A stretch of 64,000 bases of DNA from contig WOUP01000012.1 in NCBI GenBank assembly GCA_009772895.1, positions 1 to 64,000 of the forward strand, in the 5' to 3' direction. A program made the translations under genes and the position numbers. Below the pieces are notes generated by a model. The model searched no databases, was not told where the DNA came from, and was given only the letters and a program-made list of their open reading frames with translations. This DNA is from Puniceicoccaceae bacterium 5H. GTDB lineage: Bacteria > Verrucomicrobiota > Verrucomicrobiia > Opitutales > Oceanipulchritudinaceae. This document shows positions 19,505 to 30,605 of this stretch, piece by piece. Position 1 is the stretch's first letter. Each line of letters opens with the position of its first letter.

Positions 19505-20890
19505 ATGGCACGAGAATTCGATTACGTGGTCATCGGCGGAGGCAGCGCGGGTTATGCCGCAGCCAGCACGGCACGCGAAAAGTTCGAGCGGGTTGCGATT
19601 ATCGACGACGCCGCCGAACTGGGCGGACTCTGCATCCTGCGCGGGTGCATGCCTTCCAAGACGGTTATCTATTCCGCGGAGGTGCTGCATCTGGCCCGTA
19701 ATGCGAAGCTGTTCGGGCTGGAGATTCCGGAGGCCAAGCCGAATATGCCGGAGATCCTGAAGCGCAAGCGGGAGATGGTCTACGAGTTCCAGAGCTACCG
19801 CAAGGGGCAGCTCGAAAGCGACAAATACACCCTGTTCCGCGACCGCGCATCCTTCGTCGGAGAAAAGACGGTCAAACTGGCCAAGAGCGGCGAAGAGATC
19901 ACCTCGCGCTACTTCATGATCGCGACCGGTTCGGTGGTCAACCATCCGCCCATCCCCGGCCTGCGCGAGTCGGATCCCTGGTCCAGCGACGACATCCTTG
20001 AGCTCGATCACCTACCCAAATCCGTCACCATCCTCGGCGGTGGCGTGATTGCCTGCGAGATGGCCCAATACCTCCAGCGCATGGGCTCCAAAGTCACCAT
20101 GGTCCAGCGCAGCCCGCTGATCCTCAAGGACCATACCGAGGAAGCCTCCCGCGAGATCATGAAGGTTTTCCGCGAAGAGGGCATCGATCTCTACACCGAT
20201 ACCCACTGCACCGAGGTCTCCAAAAACGGCGACGGCTATACCGTGTGCTTTGAGCACGAAGGCGAAAACAAGCGCGTGACGTCCGAACGACTCGTCAATG
20301 CCCTGGGCCGCAAGGCCAACGTGGACAGCCTGAACCTCGACGTGGCCGGAGTGAAGCTGAACCACAACCGCAATATCGACGCAAACGACTTTTGCCAGAC
20401 GTCAAACCCTTGCATCTATGCTGCGGGTGACGTTTCCGGCCCCTTCGAAATCGTCCACCTCGCCGTGATGCAGGGAGAGCTGGCCGCCAAACACGCTACG
20501 GGCGTCGCCTGCACACCCATTGACTACCGCCACCGCACAAGCGTCACCTTTACGGATCCGCAAGTGGCCAGTGTCGGCCCCCTGCCCCACGAACCGGAAT
20601 GCCAGGATCTGGATTTCATCGAATCGATCTACCCCTTCAACGACCACGGTAAATCCATCCTCATGCACGCAGATCACGGCTATGTGCGCATCTGGGCCGA
20701 GCGTCCAAGCGGTCGGCTGCTGGGCGCCGAGTGTGTGGGCAAGGACGCGGGCGAGCTGATTCACTCCATGGCGGTCGCAGTCACCATGGGCGCGACCGCC
20801 GAGCAGCTGCTGAAGGTGCAATGGTATCACCCGACGCTTTCGGAAATCTGGACCTACCCGCTGGAGGAGATCCTGAACCAGTGCGAATAG
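19505..20890 (+). CDS. FAD-dependent pyridine nucleotide-disulfide oxidoreductase
   Basis: Dihydrolipoamide dehydrogenase/mercuric reductase family flavoprotein of 461 residues. It has an N-terminal FAD motif (YVVIGGGSAGYAAA), the redox disulfide in GGLCILRGCMPSK, an NAD(P)-binding motif (TILGGGVIACEMAQYLQRMG), the second FAD motif (IYAAGDVSG) and the C-terminal catalytic HPTLSE. All active-site elements are present, so it should be a working reductase. The substrate is not evident: no 2-oxoacid dehydrogenase genes are adjacent. It stands between a terminator and a REC-kinase gene 51 bases downstream that may share its transcript. Confidence 0.85.
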   Translation: MAREFDYVVIGGGSAGYAAASTAREKFERVAIIDDAAELGGLCILRGCMPSKTVIYSAEVLHLARNAKLFGLEIPEAKPNMPEILKRKREMVYEFQSYRKGQLESDKYTLFRDRASFVGEKTVKLAKSGEEITSRYFMIATGSVVNHPPIPGLRESDPWSSDDILELDHLPKSVTILGGGVIACEMAQYLQRMGSKVTMVQRSPLILKDHTEEASREIMKVFREEGIDLYTDTHCTEVSKNGDGYTVCFEHEGENKRVTSERLVNALGRKANVDSLNLDVAGVKLNHNRNIDANDFCQTSNPCIYAAGDVSGPFEIVHLAVMQGELAAKHATGVACTPIDYRHRTSVTFTDPQVASVGPLPHEPECQDLDFIESIYPFNDHGKSILMHADHGYVRIWAERPSGRLLGAECVGKDAGELIHSMAVAVTMGATAEQLLKVQWYHPTLSEIWTYPLEEILNQCE

Positions 20891-20941
20891 GCTTTACCGC
20901 CCTATTGAGGCCCTCAAAATCAATCGCCCCTGATCCCGACT

Positions 20942-22051
20942 ATGGCCCGCATCCTGATCATTGAAGACGACCAGATTATGCGCCAGACTCTGTGCGAAAT
21001 GCTGGAGGCCGAAGGGTATGAGGTGTTGGAAGCCGCTGACGGTGCCGCCGGGATCGAGCGAGCCCGCCAGACATTGCCCGACCTGATCATCTCGGACTTG
21101 CGCATGCCCATCATGGGAGGAGACGAGGTATTGGCGACCTTGCGCCGGGAGGCAGCAACCGAAGCGGTTCCCTTTATTTTTCTCACGGGCGAACGCGACC
21201 AGGACCTGCAGCGCAACGTCATGAATCAGGGGGCGGACGACTTCCTCGTCAAACCCGTCCGCCTGAAGAAACTGAGCTCGGCCGTCCAGGCACGACTGAA
21301 ACGACACTCGGCCTACCATCACCAATTGGAACAGCTACGCCAGCATGTAACGCAGGTCGTGTCGCACGAGTTCAATACGCCCTTGAATGCGATCCTGGGC
21401 TATAGCTCCTTACTGCAGGAGATGCTGGACGACGGGATGATCCCCGACGAAGACCTGCTGAAGGAAGCGGTGCAAAGCATCCAGGAAGCTGGAGTGCGAC
21501 TCCATCACCTGAACTCCAACTTCATCCTGTATTCGGATCTGGTGACGAAATCACCGTCCGAGCAACAGGCGCTGCGCGAAGTTGAGCCCATCGCCGGTTG
21601 GCTGCCCGCCTTGCAGGAGCGACTTTGTTACGCGGCCCAACGCTATAAGCGCCCTAACGATTTGCGTCTCGAGCTATCGGAGGCGCCCTTGGCTATCAGC
21701 CAGTCTCATTTTATCAAGATGATCGAAGAGTTGGTGGACAATGCCTTCAAGTTTTCCCAGGCAGGCCAACCCGTTTATCTGAAAAGCGAGGTCCTATCCC
21801 AGGATACTTCCGTTTATCAGCTCTCGATTTCAGACCATGGGCGCGGCTTTTGTCACAACAGTCTGCACGACATCTCAGCGTTGCGCCAGATCGACCGGCA
21901 ACGCTACATGCAGGACGGCGTCGGCCTCGGCTGGCCCATTGTAAAACTGATCGCCCAGATCTACCGGGCGACCTTTGAAATTACCAGCAAGCCAAATGAG
22001 GGCACGCGTATCGTGCTGAACTTGGCGGCCGCGGCCACCACCACAGACTAG
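20942..22051 (+). CDS. Response regulator receiver-histidine kinase hybrid
   Basis: A cytoplasmic signalling protein of 369 residues with inverted order: an N-terminal receiver domain (phosphoacceptor Asp52 in ISDLRMP, Thr in FLTGE, Lys in VKPVRL) followed by a HisKA/HATPase core. The H-box reads VVSHEFNTPLNAILGYSSLL with His142; the N-box is EELVDNAFKFS; ATP-lid glycines are in ISDHGRGF and GVGLGWPIVKLI. There is no transmembrane segment or sensor domain, so it probably receives a phosphoryl signal and relays it. No partner is encoded next to it. Its stop overlaps convergent hisA by four bases. Confidence 0.9.
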   Translation: MARILIIEDDQIMRQTLCEMLEAEGYEVLEAADGAAGIERARQTLPDLIISDLRMPIMGGDEVLATLRREAATEAVPFIFLTGERDQDLQRNVMNQGADDFLVKPVRLKKLSSAVQARLKRHSAYHHQLEQLRQHVTQVVSHEFNTPLNAILGYSSLLQEMLDDGMIPDEDLLKEAVQSIQEAGVRLHHLNSNFILYSDLVTKSPSEQQALREVEPIAGWLPALQERLCYAAQRYKRPNDLRLELSEAPLAISQSHFIKMIEELVDNAFKFSQAGQPVYLKSEVLSQDTSVYQLSISDHGRGFCHNSLHDISALRQIDRQRYMQDGVGLGWPIVKLIAQIYRATFEITSKPNEGTRIVLNLAAAATTTD

Positions 22052-22764
22052 ATTACGTCCTCGAGCTTGACGGTCCCTTCGTAAAGGGCCTTGCCGATAA
22101 TCACGCCGTCCAGGTTCTTGTTGCGGCTCGCCATTTCGCGGAAACGCGAAATATCCTCCGGGCGCGAGACGCCGCCCGACGCAATCACATTGCACTGGGT
22201 GGCCTGCAGCATCGCTTCCTGAGCGGCGAAATTGGGCCCCGTCAGCATCCCGTCACGAGAAATGTCGGTGTAGATCAGCGTGCTGACGCCGAGTTCCCCC
22301 ATCTGGTGGCCCATTTCCAGGGCATCGAGTTCGGTCGTATCGACCCAGCCCTTGATCGCCACCTTGCCGTCCTTGGCATCGATGCCGACGGCAATGCGAT
22401 CACCGCCAAATTCCTGCACGAGCTGCCCCATAAACGCAGCATCCTGGGCGGCCTTGGTCCCGACGATCGCACGCTGTACGCCAAGCTCTAGAACCTTGCG
22501 CACGGTTCCGACATCGCGCAACCCGCCCCCCAGCTCGACCTTCAGGCCCAGCTCGAGAATGCGCTGGATCGCCTCGAGGTTCCCGGGTTCGCCCGTGAAC
22601 GCTCCGTCGAGATCCACCACGTGCAGCCAACGCGTGCCCGCCCGTTGCCACTGCCGCGCAGGGTCTACCGGATCGCGGTAGTAGACCGTCTTCTGGTCGG
22701 CTTTACCTTGGGAGAGCCGGACGACCTCTCCGCCCATCAAATCAATTGCCGGATATAACTCCAT
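22048..22764 (-). CDS. hisA: HisA: ProFAR isomerase of histidine synthesis
   Basis: A TIM-barrel isomerase that opens the ribose of N'-[(5'-phosphoribosyl)formimino]-AICAR ribonucleotide; 238 residues. Hallmarks: the start MELYPAIDLMGGEVVRLSQG with the catalytic Asp in AIDLMGG, VDLDGAF, ELGGGLR, the second catalytic Asp in YTDISRDGMLTGPN, and the phosphate-binding ASGGVS and IIGKALYEG. The ATG at 22764 is set by homology. No other his gene is nearby. Its 5' end is close to the divergent M42 gene (53 bases). Confidence 0.93.
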   Translation of the reverse strand: MELYPAIDLMGGEVVRLSQGKADQKTVYYRDPVDPARQWQRAGTRWLHVVDLDGAFTGEPGNLEAIQRILELGLKVELGGGLRDVGTVRKVLELGVQRAIVGTKAAQDAAFMGQLVQEFGGDRIAVGIDAKDGKVAIKGWVDTTELDALEMGHQMGELGVSTLIYTDISRDGMLTGPNFAAQEAMLQATQCNVIASGGVSRPEDISRFREMASRNKNLDGVIIGKALYEGTVKLEDVI

Positions 22765-22817
22765 GGAGGCGGGATGGTCTTTGACTTTTGCGCGAAAGGC
22801 TAGTCTTTTGTAACTAT

Positions 22818-23885
22818 ATGTCAGAAAAGCAGGCACCTCAATTTCTTGTCGATTTGTTAACGGCCCGCTCCCCTTCGGGAGCCGAATTTGAAGCCCAGGC
22901 GGTGGTCGACCGCTACGTGAAGGAAGCGGCGGACGTGTATGAGAAAGACACGCTGGGCAACCGGATCGCCACCATCAACCCGGAAGGCGATCCCACCCTG
23001 CTGCTCGCCGGCCACATGGACGAGCTCGCGTTGATGATCTCCTACGTGGACAAGGACGGCTTCCTCTACTTCGACAATGTGGGCGGCATCGACGTCAATA
23101 CGATCTCCGGACGCCGCGTTTCGATCCTGACCAAGGACGGCGTGGTCAAAGGCGTAACCGGCCGCCGCGCCATCCACCTTTTGACTGCTGAAGAGCGCAA
23201 GAAGGTGCCCGAACAGCACAACCTCTGGATCGACATCGGCGCCAAGAACAAGGAAGAAGCGCTGAAGCGCGTCCGCATCGGCGATGTCGGCGTCTACGAC
23301 CAGGCGTGGGAACAGATCTACGGCACAGTGGGTGTCGGACGCGCCTGCGACAACAAGTCGGGTTGCTACGTCGTAATGGAGGTCCTGCGCCGCCTTTCCA
23401 AGGAGCGCGAAGGGTTGGCCGCCAAGGTGATCTCCGCCGCCACGGTGCAGGAGGAAATCGGGGTGCGCGGCGCCAACGCCATCTCCCAACGCTACCCGGC
23501 CCATTACAGCATCGCGGTGGATGTGGGACACGCCACCGACCACCCGGAGTGCGACAATCGCCGCTTCGGCGAATTCAAGCTGGGCGGCGGCCCGATCATC
23601 ACCCGTGGCCCGAATGTGAATCCGCTCGTGTTCGAACGCCTGATGGAAGTGGCCGAACAGGAGAATATTCCGGTTCAGGTCGAAGCCACCCCGCGCCCCA
23701 CCCCCACGGACGGTCGCGAGCTGCAACTCGGTGCCGGCGGCAGCGCCTGCGCGGTCATCTCGATCCCGTTGCGTTACATGCACACCGCCTCGGAGGTCAT
23801 CGACACCGAAGACGTCGAAAAGGTCATCCAGTTGATTTGTGCCTTCGCCCGCAGCCTGAAGACGGGCGAGCGCGGCGACTTCTAG
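22818..23885 (+). CDS. M42-family aminopeptidase
   Basis: A cytoplasmic di-metal peptidase of about 355 residues. Metal and catalytic residues fit family M42: His in LAGHMDELALM, Asp in GRACDNKSGC, the Glu pair in TVQEEIGVRGA, Asp in AVDVGHATDHP and the final His in RYMHTASEVID. M42 enzymes form tetrahedral dodecamers that trim short peptides, although some are annotated as endoglucanases. The ATG at 22818 (MSEKQAPQF) is preferred over the start at 22788. A bidirectional-looking terminator follows. The N-terminal leading segment LLTARSPSGAEFEAQAVV is typical of the family. Confidence 0.9.
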   Translation: MSEKQAPQFLVDLLTARSPSGAEFEAQAVVDRYVKEAADVYEKDTLGNRIATINPEGDPTLLLAGHMDELALMISYVDKDGFLYFDNVGGIDVNTISGRRVSILTKDGVVKGVTGRRAIHLLTAEERKKVPEQHNLWIDIGAKNKEEALKRVRIGDVGVYDQAWEQIYGTVGVGRACDNKSGCYVVMEVLRRLSKEREGLAAKVISAATVQEEIGVRGANAISQRYPAHYSIAVDVGHATDHPECDNRRFGEFKLGGGPIITRGPNVNPLVFERLMEVAEQENIPVQVEATPRPTPTDGRELQLGAGGSACAVISIPLRYMHTASEVIDTEDVEKVIQLICAFARSLKTGERGDF

Positions 23886-23913
23886 AAAAGCGCCCCCTAA
23901 GCTTTCGCAACGA

Positions 23914-23946
23914 GGCCTTTCGATCATCAGTCGGAAGGCTTTTTTT
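23914..23946 (+). terminator. Intrinsic terminator after the M42 gene
   Basis: GCCTTTCGA pairs with TCGGAAGGC (one G-U) and is followed by TTTTTTT. It overlaps the stop of the convergent PEP-CTERM gene. Confidence 0.85.
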
Positions 23947-24892
23947 ATGATCGGCGGCGCTGGCGGAAACCGAGCGCACCGAGCGCCGCAAGACCGAACG
24001 CCAGAGCCCCACTGGCCGGCTCCGGAATCGTCCCACCAGGATTGACCACGGCATCGATGCCATCAGCGTACTCCGCCAGGTCCGCGTAGACATTGATGAA
24101 GCCCCGATTTTCATCATTTGCATAGTCGACGCCGAATTCCGTCACTTGGCCGCCACCCTCCGGTGTCTCAACCGCCAGCGTGATGCCCGAGAGATACCAC
24201 GTGCCGAATTCCTGAGTAAAATAGGCCGACCCGGAATCCTTATGCGCCGCTACCGCCTCGTAGCCTCCCTGAAAGCTGTTCGGTGAATACTGCGGAGGCT
24301 CCACCAGGACATCGCTGTTACCGGCTATCGTCACGAAAGACTCAGTGGTGCGTCCATTGCCGTCGGTGTAGGAAAGCGCGCCTTCAAAGGCATTGAGGCC
24401 CCAACGTTTTGTCGCCGTCGAGTCGCCGCCCCACGCGACCGTATCGCTCTCGAGCGCACTGCCAGTACTGCGGCCGATGCCCCACCCGACGACGGTGCCC
24501 GATTTTTCGACAAACGTGCCGTTGCGGTAGAGATTCAGACTTGGCAGGCCGGGATTCTGTTGGAGGCGGGTCATGATCAGGTCACTGTTGCCAAAGGTAA
24601 CCACATCCGCCGTCTGATCGCGGCTGTAAAGAGCACCGCCGACATCGAACTGCACGTAATTGGGAACCCCTGCGTGCCGGGCACTCAAGACCCACCCGTT
24701 GCCGAGGTAGACGGCGCTGGCGTAGGTGAGCGAACCATTGTTGTTGGTCATCCGTGCGACGTTGCCGAACGGCGCTCCAGTCCCCGGATCTGAGGTTGTC
24801 GCGTTGTTGCCCTGCCCGTAGAGAATGATGGCTTGAGCAGAGGGAGCGGTGCTGAGCGCACCCAGGAGAGAGACAAAAAGAAAGCGCTGCAT
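23945..24892 (-). CDS. PEP-CTERM protein with trypsin-like serine protease domain
   Basis: An exported protein of 315 residues. Signal peptide at residues 1-21. The sequence fits a chymotrypsin-fold protease: His73 in VLSARHAG, Asp104 in NSDLIMTRL and Ser220 in HKDSGSAYF form a plausible triad, with VVGWG before it. The C-terminus is a sorting signal: IPEPASGALAFGLAALGALGFRQRRRS, that is PEP, a hydrophobic helix and a basic tail, recognised by an exosortase/archaeosortase system in this type of bacterium. Substrate unknown. The Gly-to-Lys change before DSG is unusual. No exosortase is seen in the window. Confidence 0.8.
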   Translation of the reverse strand: MQRFLFVSLLGALSTAPSAQAIILYGQGNNATTSDPGTGAPFGNVARMTNNNGSLTYASAVYLGNGWVLSARHAGVPNYVQFDVGGALYSRDQTADVVTFGNSDLIMTRLQQNPGLPSLNLYRNGTFVEKSGTVVGWGIGRSTGSALESDTVAWGGDSTATKRWGLNAFEGALSYTDGNGRTTESFVTIAGNSDVLVEPPQYSPNSFQGGYEAVAAHKDSGSAYFTQEFGTWYLSGITLAVETPEGGGQVTEFGVDYANDENRGFINVYADLAEYADGIDAVVNPGGTIPEPASGALAFGLAALGALGFRQRRRS

Positions 24893-24949
24893 CGGCTAGC
24901 AAAGTAGCACGGCAGCGCTTGAGATCAAATGATGGAGGGGATGTCTCTG

Positions 24950-26230
24950 CTAGGCAGCGTCAGCACGCTTGGAGCTCTTCTTCAGACGCGGGCGCTCGCC
25001 CTTGTTCACGGTATCCGCCGTGATGGTGGCCTCGTCGACCTCCTTCATATCCGGCAGGTCGTACATGACATCCAACATCAGGCGTTCCATGATCGAACGC
25101 AGTGCACGGGCACCGGTCTTCATTTCCATGGCCTTCAGCGCGATCGCGCGAATCGCGTCCGGCTCGAACTTCAGCGTCACGCCGTCCATGGCGAAGAGCT
25201 TCTCGTATTGCTTCACGAGGGAGTTCTTCGTCTGGGTCAGGATGTGCTCGAGCTGCTCTTCGTCCAATTCTTCCAGAACCGACACGATGGGCAAACGGCC
25301 GATAAATTCCGGAATCAGGCCAAAACGAACCAGGTCCTCCGGCTGAATGTGCGAAAGTACCTTGGCTTCGTCGTCCAGTTCTTCGCGCTGTTGCTGGTCC
25401 CAACCGATGGTGCCCTTGCCGAGGCGTCGCTTGATCAAGTTGTCCATGCCGACAAAAGCGCCACCGCAGACGAACAGGATATTGCTGGTGTCGACCTGGA
25501 TGTACTCCTGATTCGGATGCTTGCGGCCTCCATGCGGCGGCACGTTACAGGTGGTGCCTTCGAGAATCTTGAGCAACGCCTGCTGCACGCCTTCCCCGGA
25601 AACGTCGCGCGTAATGGAAACGTTTTCGGTCTTGCGGCCGATCTTGTCGATTTCGTCGACGTAGATAATGCCGCACTCGGCGCGCTTCACATCGTAATTG
25701 GCCGACTGGAGCAGGCGTAAGACAATGTTCTCTACGTCCTCGCCCACATAACCGGCTTCGGTCAGCGTGGTGGCGTCGGCAATCGCAAACGGCACGTCCA
25801 GCAGGCGCGCGAGCGTGCGGGCCAGGAAGGTCTTGCCGCTACCGGTCGGTCCAATCATGAGCACATTGCTCTTTTCGATCGTAACGTCGGAGAGGCCGCG
25901 CTCCTCCACCTGGCTGTTCTCGCTGCCCTGATGAAGGTGGGCGAGACGCTTGTAGTGATTGTGCACGGCCACGGAAAGCACCTTCTTGGCGTGCTCCTGA
26001 CCGATGATGTGTTGATCCAGCTGTGCCTTGATTTCAGCCGGCCGGATCAAATTGAAAGCGGTTTCCTCCTTGGTCTCGGCCTCCTTCAGCTCGCGGTCGA
26101 TGATCGTCTTGCAGACGTTCACGCACGAGTCGCAGATGTGCACGCCAGCGGGGCCCGCAATCATTTTGCGGACCTCTGACTGGCTCTTGCCGCAGAAACT
26201 GCAGAAGGTCATCTTCGTGGATTTCGCCAT
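24950..26230 (-). CDS. clpX: ClpX ATPase subunit of ClpXP
   Basis: AAA+ unfoldase that feeds proteins to ClpP; 426 residues. It has the N-terminal zinc-binding domain ([11 protein letters not shown]...CDSCVNVC), Walker A GPTGSGKT, Walker [11 protein letters not shown], the pore loop GYVGEDV and the ClpP-binding IGF-like loop region. The stop of clpP directly abuts its ATG, so the two are translationally coupled. It is the last gene of the tig-clpP-clpX operon, a classic arrangement. Confidence 0.97.
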   Translation of the reverse strand: MAKSTKMTFCSFCGKSQSEVRKMIAGPAGVHICDSCVNVCKTIIDRELKEAETKEETAFNLIRPAEIKAQLDQHIIGQEHAKKVLSVAVHNHYKRLAHLHQGSENSQVEERGLSDVTIEKSNVLMIGPTGSGKTFLARTLARLLDVPFAIADATTLTEAGYVGEDVENIVLRLLQSANYDVKRAECGIIYVDEIDKIGRKTENVSITRDVSGEGVQQALLKILEGTTCNVPPHGGRKHPNQEYIQVDTSNILFVCGGAFVGMDNLIKRRLGKGTIGWDQQQREELDDEAKVLSHIQPEDLVRFGLIPEFIGRLPIVSVLEELDEEQLEHILTQTKNSLVKQYEKLFAMDGVTLKFEPDAIRAIALKAMEMKTGARALRSIMERLMLDVMYDLPDMKEVDEATITADTVNKGERPRLKKSSKRADAA

Positions 26231-26857
26231 TTAGGAATCAATCCGTTCGGGTTCCTTCTCATTGGAAGGCTTCTTCTTGAATTCGATCACGACGTCGACC
26301 AGGCCATATTCCTTGGCCTCTTGAGCGGTCATGTAGAAATCGCGGTCGGAATCCTTCTCGATCTTGTCGGCCGGTTGGCCGGAGTGCGTGGAGAGCACGT
26401 CGTTGAGGGACATGCGCCAGCGCAGGATTTCCTTGGCTGCGATCGAGATATCGGACGTCTGGCCGGTGGCACCACCCTGCGGCTGGTGAATCATCACCCG
26501 GCTGTGCGGGAGCGCATAGCGCTTGCCCTTGGTGCCAGCCGCCATCAACACAGTCGCCATGCTGGCGGCCTGGCCCATGCAGTAGGTCTTCACGTCACAG
26601 CTCAGGAACTGCATGGTATCATAGATCGCCATGCCGGAGGTGACGCTGCCGCCGGGGGAGTTGATGTAAAGCTGGATGTCCTTCTTCGGATCCTCCATCT
26701 GGAGCAGCAGCATCTGGGCGATCACGGCGTTGGCGACGTTGTCGTCGATCGGCGTGCCGATAAAGATGATGCGATCCTTCAGGAGGCGGCTGTAGATGTC
26801 CCAATGCCGCTCCGTCCGACCATCGCTTTCCACGATAGTGGGTAAATAATAACTCAT
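26231..26857 (-). CDS. clpP: ClpP protease subunit
   Basis: Serine peptidase subunit of ClpXP, 208 residues. The active-site Ser lies in [14 protein letters not shown], His in [11 protein letters not shown], and the catalytic Asp in the [11 protein letters not shown] segment. [20 protein letters not shown] is the oxyanion-forming strand. The ATG at 26857 ([10 protein letters not shown]) is chosen over the track start at 26896 because families start near this point. It lies between tig and clpX. Confidence 0.97.
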   Translation of the reverse strand: MSYYLPTIVESDGRTERHWDIYSRLLKDRIIFIGTPIDDNVANAVIAQMLLLQMEDPKKDIQLYINSPGGSVTSGMAIYDTMQFLSCDVKTYCMGQAASMATVLMAAGTKGKRYALPHSRVMIHQPQGGATGQTSDISIAAKEILRWRMSLNDVLSTHSGQPADKIEKDSDRDFYMTAQEAKEYGLVDVVIEFKKKPSNEKEPERIDS

Positions 26858-26905
26858 GCTCGTTTTTTCAGGGAATGGGCCGGTCCGCAGGAGCAACCAC
26901 CGAAA

Positions 26906-28255
26906 TTACTCGGCGGTCGCGGCCGGCTGGTTATCCGTCACCTTAGCCTTTTCGAGCAGGAAATCAAGGGTCTTCGAGAAGAGGATCTGACGTTGCAGCG
27001 TGATCACGCGGTTGCGGTCCGAACGGAGCTCGGTGATGATCTCCTGCGGGTCGCGACGCTGCTGCATGGCCACCGAATAGATCGCCTGCGACATGTCTTC
27101 GTCTTCAACCTTGATTTCTTCCTTCTCCGCGATCTTCACGAGCACGATCTGGAGCTTCACGTCGCGCTCGGCGACTTCACGGGCTTCCGTTTCGAGCTCT
27201 TCGCGGTTGGACTCAAATTCTTCGGCCGAGATGCCCTGCTGCGCGTTTTGTTGCAGCACGCGGGTGAGCACCTGCTGCTTTTCACGTTCGACACCGCTTT
27301 CGGGCAAGTCGAAGGAAACGGCTTCGTCCAGCTTGTCGAGGATCTGCTCGCGCTGGCTTTGCAGGGCCTGCTGCTGCTTGCGGGTCTCGAGCTGTTGCAG
27401 GATCTGGTCCTTCAGCTCTTCCTCGCTCTCGACGCGGAGGGACTTGAGGAAATCTTCGTCGATCTCCGGCAGGATGCGCTCGCGCACCTCGTGCACGGTC
27501 ACCTTGTATTGCACGGTCTTGCCTTGCAGCGCTTCGACGCGAAAATCGTCGGCATAGGTCTGCTCGACTTCCTTTTCGTCGCCCGCAGCCATCCCGACGA
27601 GGCCGTCCACAATGGCCGGCACCCCGTATTCACGGGCTTCTTCGGTGCCCGCTTCTTCCCAGGTCTTCTCGACGTCGAGGAAGGGGCGAACGGCGGCGCT
27701 GTCTTCGACTTGCTCCTTCAGCGGCTTGCCTTCGAAGGTGGCCGTGTAGGAGACCTGCACGTAGTCGCCTTCGTTGGCGGCACGTTCCACCTTCTCGAAG
27801 TCCGCGCGCTGGCGGCGGATGTTGTTGATCGTCTGTTCGATCTCTTCATCCGGCACTTCGGTGGAAGGACGCGAGGTTTCGAGCCCGACATAGTCCGGCA
27901 GCTCGAACTGCGGCGTAATGTCGATGGTCACATCCACATTGGCTTCGACGCCGGGCTTGAAGTCCTCCTGGTGGTCCATCTCGACGACGGTGTAGACGTC
28001 GAAGTCGTCGTTCTCCACAACGCCCTCCTGATAGACCTTTTGGAGCATCTGCCGGTTCAACTCTTCCTGCAACTGCTTGCGCAGGCGCATGCGGACGATG
28101 TTGTCGGGCGCCTTGCCCGGGCGGAAGCCCGGCAGCTTCGCGTGCTTTTTAAATTCTTGGATGAGACGCTGCTCTTCGGCAGAGATCTCTTCACCCGTCA
28201 CAGAGACGAGCAGTTCCTTGCGGGTGGCAGAAAGGTCAGTAACGGAAACGTTCAC
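26906..28255 (-). CDS. tig: Trigger factor
   Basis: Ribosome-associated chaperone, 449 residues. The N-terminal ribosome-binding domain shows the signature FKKHAKLPGFRPGKAP. A PPIase domain lies in the middle (EGDYVQVSYTATFEGKPL, VGMAAGDEKEV), followed by a long, helical, Glu/Gln-rich C-terminal chaperone arm. It is the first gene of the tig-clpP-clpX operon, linking folding and degradation. Confidence 0.95.
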   Translation of the reverse strand: MNVSVTDLSATRKELLVSVTGEEISAEEQRLIQEFKKHAKLPGFRPGKAPDNIVRMRLRKQLQEELNRQMLQKVYQEGVVENDDFDVYTVVEMDHQEDFKPGVEANVDVTIDITPQFELPDYVGLETSRPSTEVPDEEIEQTINNIRRQRADFEKVERAANEGDYVQVSYTATFEGKPLKEQVEDSAAVRPFLDVEKTWEEAGTEEAREYGVPAIVDGLVGMAAGDEKEVEQTYADDFRVEALQGKTVQYKVTVHEVRERILPEIDEDFLKSLRVESEEELKDQILQQLETRKQQQALQSQREQILDKLDEAVSFDLPESGVEREKQQVLTRVLQQNAQQGISAEEFESNREELETEAREVAERDVKLQIVLVKIAEKEEIKVEDEDMSQAIYSVAMQQRRDPQEIITELRSDRNRVITLQRQILFSKTLDFLLEKAKVTDNQPAATAE

Positions 28256-28391
28256 AGGTGCCAGCGGTTCAATGGTGGTTGTCGCGGGTATTGCGGAAAA
28301 ACGACCAACAAAGCCGCCCGCCCGCCTGCGGTCAATCGGAAAAGCTACGGATTATGGACTTTGGCGCGAGACAGGCCCGCACTTTTCACAC

Positions 28392-28427
28392 GGAAGCCAC
28401 CCAGATCACGGACCGAGGTGGCTTTCC
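28392..28427 (-). terminator. Terminator-like inverted repeat between thiC and tig
   Basis: On the minus strand GGAAAGCCACC pairs with GGTGGCTTCC with one bulged A. No T-run follows, so termination is uncertain; it may protect a 3' end or lie in the tig leader. Confidence 0.35.
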
Positions 28428-28479
28428 AAAACAAAGAGCAAATTCCTTAAACTCCTGATCCATTCGTTCTCGAACAGGG

Positions 28480-30572
<2,093 letters not shown>

Positions 30573-30605
30573 GTTAAGCTAGGATGATTACGCGCAAATG
30601 CAATC

